Assembly (NCBI GenBank): GCA_027625915.1
Contig: JANTQA010000010.1
Coordinates: forward strand, 806,001 to 870,000
From: Anaeramoeba flamelloides
Lineage: Eukaryota; Metamonada; Anaeramoebidae
Direction of reading: 5' to 3'
Length of the DNA stretch: 64,000 nucleotides
The position numbers were made by a program, and so were the translations under genes. The notes beneath the pieces are model-generated. The model was not told the origin of the DNA, ran no database searches, and worked only from the letters and a program-made list of their open reading frames with translations. Positions 1 to 10,520 of the stretch are shown one piece after another. The first letter of the stretch is position 1, and each line of letters opens with the position of its first letter.

Positions 1-1
1 C

Positions 2-1840
2 CAACAAATAAAACAAAAAGAAAAAGAAAAGCAACTGGATAAACCAAAACTTATTGAGATTATTAATAAAAAAATCCCTGACATAGCACAAGATCATATT
101 CCAAAAATCAATAAAAAAGAAAATGAAGAAAAACAACAAATCAAAAAAAAAAATGTACAAATCCCAATAGAAAAAACAGACAAAGATGAAGAAAAAGAAG
201 AAGAAGATGTAAACTTAATCTTAAAAGAAGAAGAAAAGGAAAATGTAAATGTAAAAGAAGAGGGAAAGGTAAAAGAAGAAGAAGAAAAAGAATCAAAGGT
301 GAAATTAATATTAAATGAAATGGAAAATGATAAAGTAAATGAAAAAGAAGAGGAAAAGCAAAATGGAAAAGAAAAAGAAAAAGACAAAGGAAAGGGTTTA
401 CCGAAAATAAATCATAATCAAAATAATCTTGATCTCAAACGAACTCAAAATAAAAATATAAATACTAAAAGGAAAAGAAGTGTTAGGGATATTAATTGGT
501 ATGAATACAAAAAACCAGGAAAAAATGGGTATATTGATCAAGCACAGAAAGTTTTAGAAAATGATTTTTTAGAATTCCCTGTAACTGTAATTAAAAAAGT
601 TTTAAATAAAAATCAGAATCGTTATGCACCAACTCACAAAGAATTAATTAATGCACAAGCAACATTTGATATGAAAAAGAGGGAAAAAAAAAAAATCAAT
701 GAAAAGAAATTCACGCCTCGCCTTAAATATGAAATTAGGTTTATTAAACGAAAATTACGAGAAGCAAAGGAAATGGAAAAACAACAAGAAATCAGAAAGA
801 AAAAGGAAAAGAAGGCTGACAATAATAAAAAACAAGACGGAAACGGAAATTCTAAGAAACCAATTACCTTGATCGACTGTACTTGTTGTTTCACGCCTGT
901 ACCATTTGAAAAAATGGTCAGTTGTAAGGCAGGTCATTTAATTTGTGAAAATTGCTTACATAACATCGTGAAGTTTTCAATTGGGAAGAAAAAAATCAAT
1001 ATTACTTGTCCGTCAACCCTTGAGAAATGTAATGAGGGATACTCTAAAGACATGATTCATAAGGCTGTACCACCGAAACTGTGGGATCTTTATGAACGAT
1101 TAGTCCAAGAATCCGAATTAGATGCTGCCAATATCAAAAATTTGTACAAATGCCCCTTTTGTGATTATGCCGCAATAATTGAAGATCCAAATATCAAAAT
1201 TTTAGAGTGTCTAAATCCAAAATGCTTTAAGGACACATGCTTAAAATGCAAAGATGTAGCCCACAAGGGGAAAACCTGTGAAGAGGCAAAATTGGAAAAG
1301 CATTCGGATCTAAGAGTATATATAGAAGAAGAAATGACCAAGGCTCTCTTAAGAAGATGCAATAAATGCGGCCAACAATATTATAAAACTGAAGGTTGTA
1401 ACAAAATTGTTTGCTCACACTGTAAAGAAATCATGTGCTATCTTTGTGGGAAAAGCATTAATCGCGAAAAATATAACCATTTTTCAGATAAAAAGGGGGG
1501 TTGTAAATTATGGACAAAAGTCAAGGAGGATAAAAGAAGAGTTCGGAAAGCTTATCAGAAAGCAAGAAAAAGAGTTCAAAAAGAAATGAGAAAAAGAAAA
1601 TTGAAGGAGAAAAATAAGAAAAACGTCAAGACTAAACATTTGGTATTTGAGGAGAAGAAAAAGAATAATAGAAAAAATCATCTTTATGAAAAAAAGAAAA
1701 GGAAGGGAAATGGAAACAGGGAAACGAGATACAAAAATAGAAGAAAAAAAACGAGGAACTCTACTCACGGAAGAACCCACAAAAATGAAAATAATATTAA
1801 GAGAAGACATCATAATGCAAAGAGAAAAAGAAGAAAATAA
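2..1840 (+). CDS. RBR-type E3 ubiquitin ligase, RNF216/TRIAD3-like (5' end outside window)
   Basis: RING-between-RING ligases pass ubiquitin from an E2 to their own RING2 cysteine and then to substrate. The frame is open from base 2 to the TAA at 1840. The apparent start at 299 is a GTG, so the gene begins upstream of the window. The N-terminal 280 visible residues are Lys/Glu rich and low complexity. RING1 lies at about 875-1060 (C-x-C-C ... C-x-A-G-H ... C-x-x-C), IBR at about 1144-1280 (CPFC ... CLKC) and RING2 at about 1354-1480 (CNKCG ... MCYLCG). The expected catalytic cysteine is the TGT at 1397-1399 in TEGCNK. The order TCEE, then IEEEMTKA, then RRCNKCG, then MCYLCGKSIN follows the RNF216 family closely, from memory of the family. 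A basic tail of about 100 residues follows and may be nuclear targeting or RNA binding (inference). RBR class is near certain, RNF216-like likely. Confidence 0.92.
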   Translation, partial: QQIKQKEKEKQLDKPKLIEIINKKIPDIAQDHIPKINKKENEEKQQIKKKNVQIPIEKTDKDEEKEEEDVNLILKEEEKENVNVKEEGKVKEEEEKESKVKLILNEMENDKVNEKEEEKQNGKEKEKDKGKGLPKINHNQNNLDLKRTQNKNINTKRKRSVRDINWYEYKKPGKNGYIDQAQKVLENDFLEFPVTVIKKVLNKNQNRYAPTHKELINAQATFDMKKREKKKINEKKFTPRLKYEIRFIKRKLREAKEMEKQQEIRKKKEKKADNNKKQDGNGNSKKPITLIDCTCCFTPVPFEKMVSCKAGHLICENCLHNIVKFSIGKKKINITCPSTLEKCNEGYSKDMIHKAVPPKLWDLYERLVQESELDAANIKNLYKCPFCDYAAIIEDPNIKILECLNPKCFKDTCLKCKDVAHKGKTCEEAKLEKHSDLRVYIEEEMTKALLRRCNKCGQQYYKTEGCNKIVCSHCKEIMCYLCGKSINREKYNHFSDKKGGCKLWTKVKEDKRRVRKAYQKARKRVQKEMRKRKLKEKNKKNVKTKHLVFEEKKKNNRKNHLYEKKKRKGNGNRETRYKNRRKKTRNSTHGRTHKNENNIKRRHHNAKRKRRK

Positions 1841-3055
1841 TTAATATATATATTTGAATTTTCATTTTTTTAATTCAGTAATTTTTTGAAAAAAAAATAA
1901 GAATTATATTCCTTCATCTTTTGAACAGTATTTAAATTATGATAATATCAAACTAATTTTTTTTTTTTTTATTTTTGTTTTAATTTCAAAAGTTTTTTGT
2001 GAATTATTATTCTTAATCAAGAATCAAAACATCAAATAATTTTTTTATTATAAAAAGTTTTATTCAAAATGTTAATTACTAAAACAAATAAGTATTATTT
2101 TTTTTTATTCTTAATTATTACAAGTTATTTTTTTTTATTTTTCTTTTTTTAATTTTTTTTAAAAAAGAAATAATTTATAAAAAATATATAAAAAAGAACA
2201 TATGATAATGAGACAAAGGCGCATACTTTATACTAGCTGAAAATGAAAAATATCTTGCTAAACCCCAAATAAGTCCTCTTTTGGGAAAATTGAATTGATA
2301 TATCGGTCTCAAGTTTTTTTGAAAAAATTAATCAAGTACAATTTTCAATTCAACAGTGTACAGTTTTAATAGGATAAATTGACAGTCTTTAGATGGTTGA
2401 AAAGGATATGAGAATAAATCATTTTTTCAAATTTTTTGTTCATTATACTTTATTATTTTTTGATAATGTAATTCATTTGCAAATTTTTTTTTTAAGACAG
2501 GATCTAAAGTCACTTGGTAAAAACTTGTGACTCGAAGGTTTCAGAAAAACAGTGAAAATGGTTGTATAGAAAAAATCCTTTTTTATTTCTATTGGGATTG
2601 TATTTAGATCTTTAAGAGTAGATCAAAATGAACATTGTTGTTTTTCTCTGTAGGTTACCTAAGAATTTTAATTGATAATTTTGAAGAAAATATTTCGATT
2701 TACTTCAGATGGACGTCAACTCTTTTCTGATATGTAAAATTCGACTTATTTCTCATTTATCATAAAAGGTCAATTTATAAAAAATGATTAGTGTATTTGA
2801 AAAAAATTTAACCTCTTTGACTGAAAAAAAGTTTATGTAAATTATGTAAAATAACAAATATTAATAGATTCTGTTTGAAAATTTATTTTTTAATTTTATG
2901 ATAATTAAAGTTTCAAAAGAAAGTTATTTACCTTTATTAAAATTAATAAAAAATAAAAAAATAAAATAAAAAAAATAAATAAAAAGATTTGGTGAGAGAT
3001 AAATCAATAAAAAACTAAAATCTTAATTTAATTTAAAGCTTTCTTTCTCATTTGC
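1841..3055. other. Convergent intergenic region
   Basis: Lies between the 3' ends of the RBR gene (+) and the RUN gene (-). It is A/T runs plus one less AT-biased stretch that is a copy of dispersed repeat family A (2455-2850). No open frame or RNA gene is supported. Confidence 0.8.
2455..2850 (+). repeat. Dispersed repeat family A, copy 1
   Basis: Aligns by eye along its length with 20655-21055 in the same orientation. Shared landmarks in the same order are TAATTCA(C/T)TTGCAAAT, GGTAAAA, TTTCTATTGG, TAGTAGATCAAAAT-like, ACATTGTTGTTTT, CCTAAGAATTT and AAAGGTCAATT. Identity looks about 65-75 percent. No terminal inverted repeats or coding potential are seen, so this is probably an old non-autonomous element or fragment. 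Confidence 0.7.
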
Positions 3056-6000
3056 CTAAAGTTTAAAATTAATTGGCGTGTCAAATTCAAGCTCTGATAA
3101 TGGTGTTAAAATTGTTGAAATGTTTTTTAATTGTTCATGAAACATTAATTCATTGCAAGCTAACAACGGTTTAAATGTATTAATATTGTTTGCTAAAATT
3201 AAAAAAAAATGGTGTAACAACTTTTGATTCAAGCCCCATCGAATTAGCCCGATAAGTTTATCTTTATCGTTATCCAAGTTTTGGACATTATACAGTTTAT
3301 GAAGATATTTAATATTATGCTGAAGGACTGAATGCACAATTTCAGAAGATTGGTTTTTCTTATAAAACTGGATAAAAATTTCCCACGGATCACACGGAGC
3401 ATTATCTGAATTGGAATTAATATGATTTTTTAAAGAGGTCTCGATAATCTCACATAAGCGGTTTGTTATTAAATTGAATAGCTTTTTATTTTTTTGTTCG
3501 TTGCCAATATAAATCTGGATATTTTTCAGATTTTGCGTTTTAAAATATTTGACAATTGATTTTACTGTTTTTTTTAATTTATAATTCTCACTGTTTTTAT
3601 TGATTAGTTTAGGGATCAAATCTTTAGTTTGGAAAGAATTAAAATATTGGTCTTTTTCAATTTTTTCCATTTGCAATGGATTTACGATTTTAAATATGGA
3701 AATCACTTCCAAGTATTGGATCAATTTTTTAATGCAGAGCAAATTTAATAAAAAGGAATTAGCTTTATAAATATATTTTAACTTTTCTGGTGATTGTTGG
3801 ATATTTTTTAATATTGGAATTAGCTGAGATGTTTTCAATAAATGGAAAATTAAATGCATTGATTCCTCAAAATCGTTACTTATAAATTTATTTTCCCTAT
3901 TAGTATTATCGTTGTTATTATTGTTGCTGCTGGTGTTGTTGTCAGTGTTCATATATTTTTGGGGTAAGTTAATTTCTTTTACAAATTGATTAATTATTCC
4001 AATGATTTGGTGGTTTGGGTTTGTTAATCCTTGTATAAAAAGTAAATAAAGATATTTTATTAAATTAATGATTAATTGATCGTTTGAATCGACTTTGATT
4101 TTCCATTGTTCATTCTCGAGAATTTGTTTCCTATCTTGAGAGTAGTATTTTAAATAATTAATGGTTTGTAGAATATTTTCTAATATATATTCATTGCTTT
4201 TTATATGATTTAAAATATTTTCTTTTTGTATTTTGGGGTATAATTTCAAAAAATCCTCTTCTTCGTTAATATTGCTGTTACTACTGTTGTTATGGTTGTT
4301 TTGTGTCTTGTTAAAATTGTTTTTTTTATTTATATTGTTTGTATTTTGAATATTAATATTATTATTTTGAATATTATTATTATTATTTTGAATATTAATA
4401 GTATTATTATTATTTTGAATATTATTATTATTATTATTATTATTATTTTGTATAAGAATATTATTATTCTTATTATTATTAAAGGATTTCAATTCTTTAA
4501 TATCTTTTTGTAATTTAATGATTTTATTTTCGCATGAAACATTTTTTTTTTTTTCCTCGTAATTTGTCTTTTGTAAAATTAGAATGTGCTTTTTAAATTT
4601 TTCAATAGTTTGTAATAAAGATGATTTTCTTTGTAAAGTATTCGTTGGGAAAATAAGTTTTTCTAAATTTCTTATTGATTTATCTAAGTTTTGATTATTT
4701 TTTTCCAAATTATTACCATCATTCCTTAATTTCTCAATTTGCTGATTTGCACTATCAAGAATTTCCTTTTGTTGATTAATTAATTTCTTAAATTGTTGTT
4801 CTTGTTGGCTGTGATTATTCTTATTCACATCATTTTCTTCTTTAAGTTTATCATAGGAATCGTTTAATACAATTAATTCATATTGTTTTTCTTTTAGGCT
4901 TTTTTGCATTTCCATATTTTGTAATTTTAATTTCTCATTCTCATTTTGAAAACTGATCATAAGATGACTATTTTTTTCCATCTCCACTTTTAAATTATTT
5001 ATTTCTTCATTTTTCTTTGTTTCTATTTCTGTAATTGTTACTTTATATTGTGTGTTTTTATTTTGAACAATGTTCAGTTGCTGTTGATATGCTATACAAG
5101 ATTTTTCAATTTGATTTTTCTGTAAAACCATTTCTTTAAATTGGTGATTTAATTGGGCTTTTTCTTCTTCCAATATCAAAATGGTTTGCTTTGAGATGTT
5201 TGCGTTGTTTTCTTGTTCCCTGGCCTCGCCTTCAAGTGTTTCGATTTTCTCTTGCTGTTCCCGAATCTGGAGATCTTTCTTTGGTAAGATCACTTTCTCA
5301 TATTGTTCAATTCTTTTAATGAATCCATTGCTTTCTTCCTCCTTTTTGTTAAGTGTAAGTCCATAGTCATTTAGCTGTTTCTTGCATTGCAATAATTCTT
5401 TTTCATATTGCTCGACTATTTGTTGTGATTTCTTTGTTTCTTTTTGCAATTCAAAGACATTATAATACGCCTGTAATCTAGTATCAGATTCAATCAATTG
5501 GTTGGCAAACGATTCATTTTGATTATTAATGGCCGCCATTAACCAATATTTTGGTATTTCGATCCAAAGCCCGTTTTGGATCTCCTGAGCTGCTTTTGTA
5601 AACTTTAATTTTAATTCGTCTAATTTCCAATTTTTAATTATTTCCCCCAGTGTGCCTTTTGATTCATTAATAACAGCTAGGTCATTGAAATCGTTTAGAT
5701 CGTAGCCTTGGTTTAAGAGCATTAGCAGTAATTGCTCAAGATAATTCTCATCATTGCTGGTGTTCTTGTATTGTAAAAAATAAACAAAGAGGCCTGTTTC
5801 CTCGGGTGTGATGAAGATCGAAAAAAGCTTGCTGGGGATTTGGTTTTGTTTTAACACACCCAAAGGATCCTTGGTCTGTAAGAGCGCGATCAGAAATTCT
5901 CGGTTTGCTTGTGAGTCTCGGTTTAAGAGTTTGATTTGCTTCAAACAGAAAAAAAAATCTTCCGCGTCAAGAGGCGATGCAAAGCTTAAAGTAACCCCAT

Positions 6001-6154
6001 CTGCGAAACCTAATTCTAAAAGATTGCCATTTTGATGGGTTTTTTCTAAAAGTATATCATTCATTGGGAGCTGCGCATCACCCTGACTCATCGATAGGGT
6101 TAAAAAACTATCAGTAAAAGAGATCTTAGCATCGCCTCCTTGTTCTTCATCCAT
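3056..6154 (-). CDS. Coiled-coil protein with C-terminal RUN-like domain, 1032 aa
   Basis: A single uninterrupted frame from ATG (complement of 6152-6154) to TAG. Residues 1-80 alternate short beta-like strands and end in an amphipathic helix (SPLDAEDFFFCLKQIKLL), which suggests a PH-like fold (inference). Residues about 225-555 are a long Gln/Glu/Lys coiled coil. Residues about 555-630 are an Asn-rich tract written as AAT/AAC repeats. Residues about 860-1030 resemble a RUN domain: the blocks LCEIIETSLKNHI, PWEIFIQFYKK, RWGLNQKLLHHFF and the closing SELEFDTPINF match the usual RUN layout of WxxLxLxxKxLxxYF and a final loop. RUN proteins act as effectors of Rab, Rap or Arl GTPases in membrane traffic and cytoskeleton. 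RUN is more often N-terminal, so this order is unusual. The RUN call is by motif only; coiled coil and gene are secure. Confidence 0.8.
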   Translation of the reverse strand: MDEEQGGDAKISFTDSFLTLSMSQGDAQLPMNDILLEKTHQNGNLLELGFADGVTLSFASPLDAEDFFFCLKQIKLLNRDSQANREFLIALLQTKDPLGVLKQNQIPSKLFSIFITPEETGLFVYFLQYKNTSNDENYLEQLLLMLLNQGYDLNDFNDLAVINESKGTLGEIIKNWKLDELKLKFTKAAQEIQNGLWIEIPKYWLMAAINNQNESFANQLIESDTRLQAYYNVFELQKETKKSQQIVEQYEKELLQCKKQLNDYGLTLNKKEEESNGFIKRIEQYEKVILPKKDLQIREQQEKIETLEGEAREQENNANISKQTILILEEEKAQLNHQFKEMVLQKNQIEKSCIAYQQQLNIVQNKNTQYKVTITEIETKKNEEINNLKVEMEKNSHLMISFQNENEKLKLQNMEMQKSLKEKQYELIVLNDSYDKLKEENDVNKNNHSQQEQQFKKLINQQKEILDSANQQIEKLRNDGNNLEKNNQNLDKSIRNLEKLIFPTNTLQRKSSLLQTIEKFKKHILILQKTNYEEKKKNVSCENKIIKLQKDIKELKSFNNNKNNNILIQNNNNNNNNNIQNNNNTINIQNNNNNIQNNNINIQNTNNINKKNNFNKTQNNHNNSSNSNINEEEDFLKLYPKIQKENILNHIKSNEYILENILQTINYLKYYSQDRKQILENEQWKIKVDSNDQLIINLIKYLYLLFIQGLTNPNHQIIGIINQFVKEINLPQKYMNTDNNTSSNNNNNDNTNRENKFISNDFEESMHLIFHLLKTSQLIPILKNIQQSPEKLKYIYKANSFLLNLLCIKKLIQYLEVISIFKIVNPLQMEKIEKDQYFNSFQTKDLIPKLINKNSENYKLKKTVKSIVKYFKTQNLKNIQIYIGNEQKNKKLFNLITNRLCEIIETSLKNHINSNSDNAPCDPWEIFIQFYKKNQSSEIVHSVLQHNIKYLHKLYNVQNLDNDKDKLIGLIRWGLNQKLLHHFFLILANNINTFKPLLACNELMFHEQLKNISTILTPLSELEFDTPINFKL

Positions 6155-6330
6155 AAATATTGCTGTGCACCGAAATCGTATTATTTGTTTTTCTTCTTTC
6201 GTTGGTATAGAGTGCCTTCTAAAGGAGGGGATTTTTGCTATTTTGGGTGATTATTTTTACAAAGTTTAAAGATCGAAAATTTTTTCCGAATGTTAAAAAC
6301 GATCATTGGAGAAGTATTTTTTTATTTTTT

Positions 6331-6367
6331 TTTGTTTTGTTTTGTTTTGTTTTGTTTTGTTTTGTTT
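6331..6367. repeat. (TTTTG)n microsatellite
   Basis: About seven tandem TTTTG units, ending in TTTG, some 180 bases upstream of the RUN gene start on the opposite strand. Confidence 0.95.
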
Positions 6368-8659
6368 GTTTTTACCTAGTCTCCAATTTTCAAACCAATT
6401 TTCAATTAGAAAAGGAATGTTGTTCTTTAGAAAAACAACAGAACTTCCATTAAATCTATTATTCGTAGTAGAGCCAATTTCATTAATTCTTTTGAATAAT
6501 AGTCTATTTTTTTTGATTGTTGTTTCTTGAAGTTTTTTTTGTTCCATAAAACAAACAATTTGGGTTAATTAGCAGAAAAAATGATAAAAATACTTTGTAG
6601 AATAAATTAATGTTTTGTTTGTTTGTCGGTGAAAATTCCTTCTTCTTATTCTGAACTGATTGACTAACAATATTTTTTTTTCGTAAAATGGAGACGAAGA
6701 ATAAAAAAGAATAATTATTTTTTCTTCGCGAATAGTTTTGAAATTGTATTTTTATTTGCTAGATTCTCAACTTATCACAAGGTAAAAAAATTTTTTTTCC
6801 AGAATTACAAAGAATTTTTTATCAGCCTTTATTGCCATAAAATATTTATTTTGGTCTTAAATTACCAATGTGTCAAACGGAAATAGATCTTTTAATTCAG
6901 GTTATAAGGAAGAGTTTAGGAAAAAATCGTCGAAAATGTGTTCTTTGTTTTTATTTTTTAAATAATTCAAGAGAACTATTGTTTTAATGGAGTAATCTTT
7001 CAAATTATTTACTTGGAGAGAGGGCTTCTAAATTTACATTTTAGATTAAAAGTAATCATTTTCTTTGCCAAATTAGTTGGTACATCAACTTTAGCTTTTT
7101 TGGGACTCATTTTTCAAATGAATCCTCTAATTTTTATTACAAATTCGAGTTTTTTAGAATTAAGTGTGAAAATTAGCAGATTGTTAATTGTAAAATCAAA
7201 AGCTCTAAATTTTCATTCAACTTTCTAAAAAACACATTACTCATAGAATTACTAAAATAAATTATCAAAGTCCCCAATTCTCAAAAGGTAAATTAAGAAT
7301 TTCAACAGCTTTTAAGAAATTAAAAAGTTTAAATGTTACCTGATTTTTACATTTCTTTTTTGTAAAAAGCTGAATGAAAATTTTGTTTCATTTATTTTGA
7401 ACCAAATAGTAGCTGTATTATGTAGTTTCTTGTAAAATAGAAATCTTAAAGTTCCTCTGAAGAAGCACTAAAATATATAAAAATCAGAGTTATTTTGTGT
7501 TTGTTCACTCATATCTCAATTTTTCCACAAAAAAGAAAACTAATATGGAAAGAATCTTAAATATCAAAAAGCCATAAACATATTTTCATCAGCCTAAATA
7601 AAAATAATTTAAAAGCCGGATTAAACTCAAGTCATTATAACTTTTGATTTTTATTCGGGAATAATAGTCAGAAAGTTTTTTTTTTGGGTAAAATTTAGAT
7701 GGGTAGTGCAAGATTCCTTTTTTGGATTTATTAATGAATTTGGTTTGAACTCCCAAAAACTTTTTTGAAAAGGAAAGTGGTTGGATATACCCAGAAAAGA
7801 AAAAGGGGGTATCTGTGAAAAAAAAATTATTTTTACAAAACAATTGATATACAAATATATATAAAATTGTAATAATTTTTCTGAAAAAAAATTTTTTTAT
7901 GAAAACTAGACTGATTACAAGATGAACTATCAATTTATGGAGTTTGAATTCAATACACCTGATTCTTCTAAATTTGTCATCAATGGCAATAAAAAAAACA
8001 ATGACCCACATAATTGCATTAAACTATAAAATTACGAAAAAAAGACAATTATTTTTTTTAATAATTTTTGATCAAAAATTTCATGATGAATATAATGAAA
8101 AATCAAAAAATTCTTATTTGGAAAAAGCACTTGAATCTCTAATAGGTGTTTTTTTTTTTTTTTTTTTTTTCATGAGAATATTGACTTGAAAAGTTAAACC
8201 AAAAAGAATAAGGAAAACTTTCCATTATTCTTAGTAATTGTATTTAAAAAAAAAAAATAATTAAACTCTAGTTGGGTTTTTATGAGTATTAAGGATAAGA
8301 GAAGAAGAAGAAGAATAAAAAGAACACAATAAGTGATTCCATATCATGTTTATAATTAGTTATAATGTTATTGTGTTATTGGGTAAGAGTTTAAAAAGGT
8401 TACTTACCGATGAATATTGAATAGAATCCAGAAAAAATGAATTAAACTGATAGCAGGTCCTTTAAAGATTGTATGTGAGCTGGTCGTTTTAGAATATTTT
8501 TTTTTTTCATTTTTATATTAGAATATAATAATAGATCAATTAATTATGGTTTATATTTAGTTAATGCTGTTTTTGATATCGAAGGATGGATCTACAAACC
8601 AAACCAAAAAAAAAAAAAAAAATACAATACAACTCTTGATCTATGAATAAAAATAATTA

Positions 8660-8990
8660 CAAGTACGGTAAAAAAGTTCAACACAATTTTCATCCAGAAA
8701 CTTACAAAAAACGAAAAGTAAACTCAATTCAAAGAAGAAATAAATTAACTTGAAAGAATAATCCATTGTATTTTTTTCTCTCAATACAACAAATACAATT
8801 TAAATGAACTTCATATCGAAATTATTAGTGTGGTTTTTGGGATCTCACAAATAGTAAATTTTTTGAATATATTTTTAATAATTGATCTATCAAAGACAAA
8901 CTGATACTAAAAATTAGTATTATAAAAACTGTTATTGTGTCTTGAATACTTCATTTTTTAATGGTTTATTTGCACTTTTATTAATTGGTA
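8660..8990 (+). repeat. Dispersed repeat family B, copy 1 (MITE-derived)
   Basis: Matches 49650-49980, the left and middle part of the PIF/Harbinger-like element at 49597-50296. Shared blocks in order: AATCCATTATA-like, CAACAAATACAATTTAAAT, CATATC, GATCTCA(C/A)AAATAGT, GATC(T/A)ATCAAAGA, TATAAAAACTGT-like, GAATACTTCATTTT. This copy lacks the outer inverted repeats and so looks truncated and older. Confidence 0.7.
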
Positions 8991-10029
8991 TTCCTTTGAA
9001 TTTTCAATAATTTTCACAATTTAAAACTATGTTGACCTTTTTTTTCCTATTTCAATTTGTTTCCCGAATGGTCATTCTTTTTTTTTTTGTTTTTTATTAA
9101 ATTTCTTTTATTTTTTATAAGGTGTTTAATTATTTAATTATATCATATATTATAACCCCGAAAAACTTTCCAACTGTTTATTTAAAACAATACTTTTCTC
9201 AATATCTGGCAAATAAATACAATATTTTGTAATTTTGTAGAATATCACTATTTTATATAAATTAATGATTATTGCATTTTTTCTATATTATCATAATTTG
9301 AATTTCCAGAAAGAAACCAAAGAATTTTCAGAAATTGGAAATAATTTTTGAACATCGTGTTTAAAGTGTTTAATACTGAGATTTTTTAAATTCTCTACAA
9401 ATTAAAGGTCATATTTTTGTTAATGTTTATTTTTTTTCTTGAATTTGTTTGTCAAAATCAATAAAAAAAAAAAAAAAAATTGGATAACTTTAATTATTTT
9501 TTATTCTTTCATAAACTATTACAGTATAAAATAAATAATTAAAATCAATTATGGATTTATAATATAGGATATAATTTTTTCATCAAAATCAATTTATTTA
9601 TCTTGTATTTCTTTTACAGCTTAGGTAGAATACGTCGAATAAACTTTAAATTCATAATATATTTTTGTTTGGGAACCTAGTTCAAAATTTTTCTAATAAA
9701 AAAAACATCTAATAAAAAAAAATAAAATAAAGTAAATTATATTGGAAATTGGAAAAAAAGAAAAAAAAAAAAGGGTGGATTCAACTTCATGGGGTTGAAA
9801 CATAAAATTCAACTCCTATTCAAATAATTTTATATTTTCTTTAAAGGCAATAATGCACAAAAAGGTTCATTACAATAAAAAAATATTCTTGTAGATTTAA
9901 GAGTAAATACAACAAAATATGAAAACACCTTGAAAAGAAAAAGAAAAAGAAAAAAAAAAGAAAAAAAAAATCTTTTTAATATAATACCAAACTTAATTCA
10001 AAAGGCAATTTTTCAGAAATGAATTATTT

Positions 10030-10520
10030 TTCAAACATAGATCCATTTTTTGGCATTTTCAAAAAGTAAAAAATTCAACATATTTTCTTATTATTACAAA
10101 AAAAAAATAGTTTCTTTGAAAAAAGAAAGGAATCTTATTGTTTCTTAAGGAAGTATACAAAAATACATTTTAAAAATATCACTAAATGTTTGGAAATAAA
10201 TTTTAACAATCCACTGAATTTCAAAAAAAAATAAAATGAAAAAGTTGTGTAAAGCTAAAATGTATATATATATATTTATTTATTTATTTATTTACTTTGT
10301 TTGAAATTGATTTCTTATCAATGATATCTTTTTGTATAATAGTAAAAAATATGTTAAAATTCGACCACAAAAGTTAAAACTTCTCCCAAAATACTTATAA
10401 ATCTTGTAAAATCCAACTTATAATCTAAAGAATTAATTTTTAATTTGATTATTTTTAATCAATAATGTAATACCTAATCTTGTTTCTTTCATTGAGTTAT
10501 TAATAACACAAAGATTAAAT
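10030..10520 (+). repeat. Dispersed repeat family C, copy 1
   Basis: Shares an ordered series of blocks with 26060-26470 and 53275-53760: GATCCATTTT, AAAATTCAA, a run of A then GAAAAAA, ATTTTAAAAATA, AATTTCAAAAAAA, CTCCCAAAATACTT and TTATTAATAA. Identity is about 60-70 percent by eye. No termini or open frame recognised. Confidence 0.6.
10262..10295. repeat. TA and TTTA microsatellite
   Basis: A short TA tract runs into about five TTTA units inside the family C copy. Confidence 0.9.

Noticed and set aside
7199-7392. Small inverted repeat (AATTTTCATTCA at about 7209 against TGAATGAAAATTTT at about 7370)
   Set aside because: Arms of about 25 bases with mismatches; could arise by chance in this composition.
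7589-8011. 140-codon minus-strand frame in the gap upstream of HSL
   Set aside because: Composition is Phe/Ile/Lys/Leu/Tyr as expected of translated AT-rich noncoding DNA; no motif, no conserved-looking segment, no neighbouring exons.
8405-8455. Possible C/D-box snoRNA (CGATGAA ... CTGA)
   Set aside because: Box C is imperfect, there is no terminal stem and no C'/D' pair.
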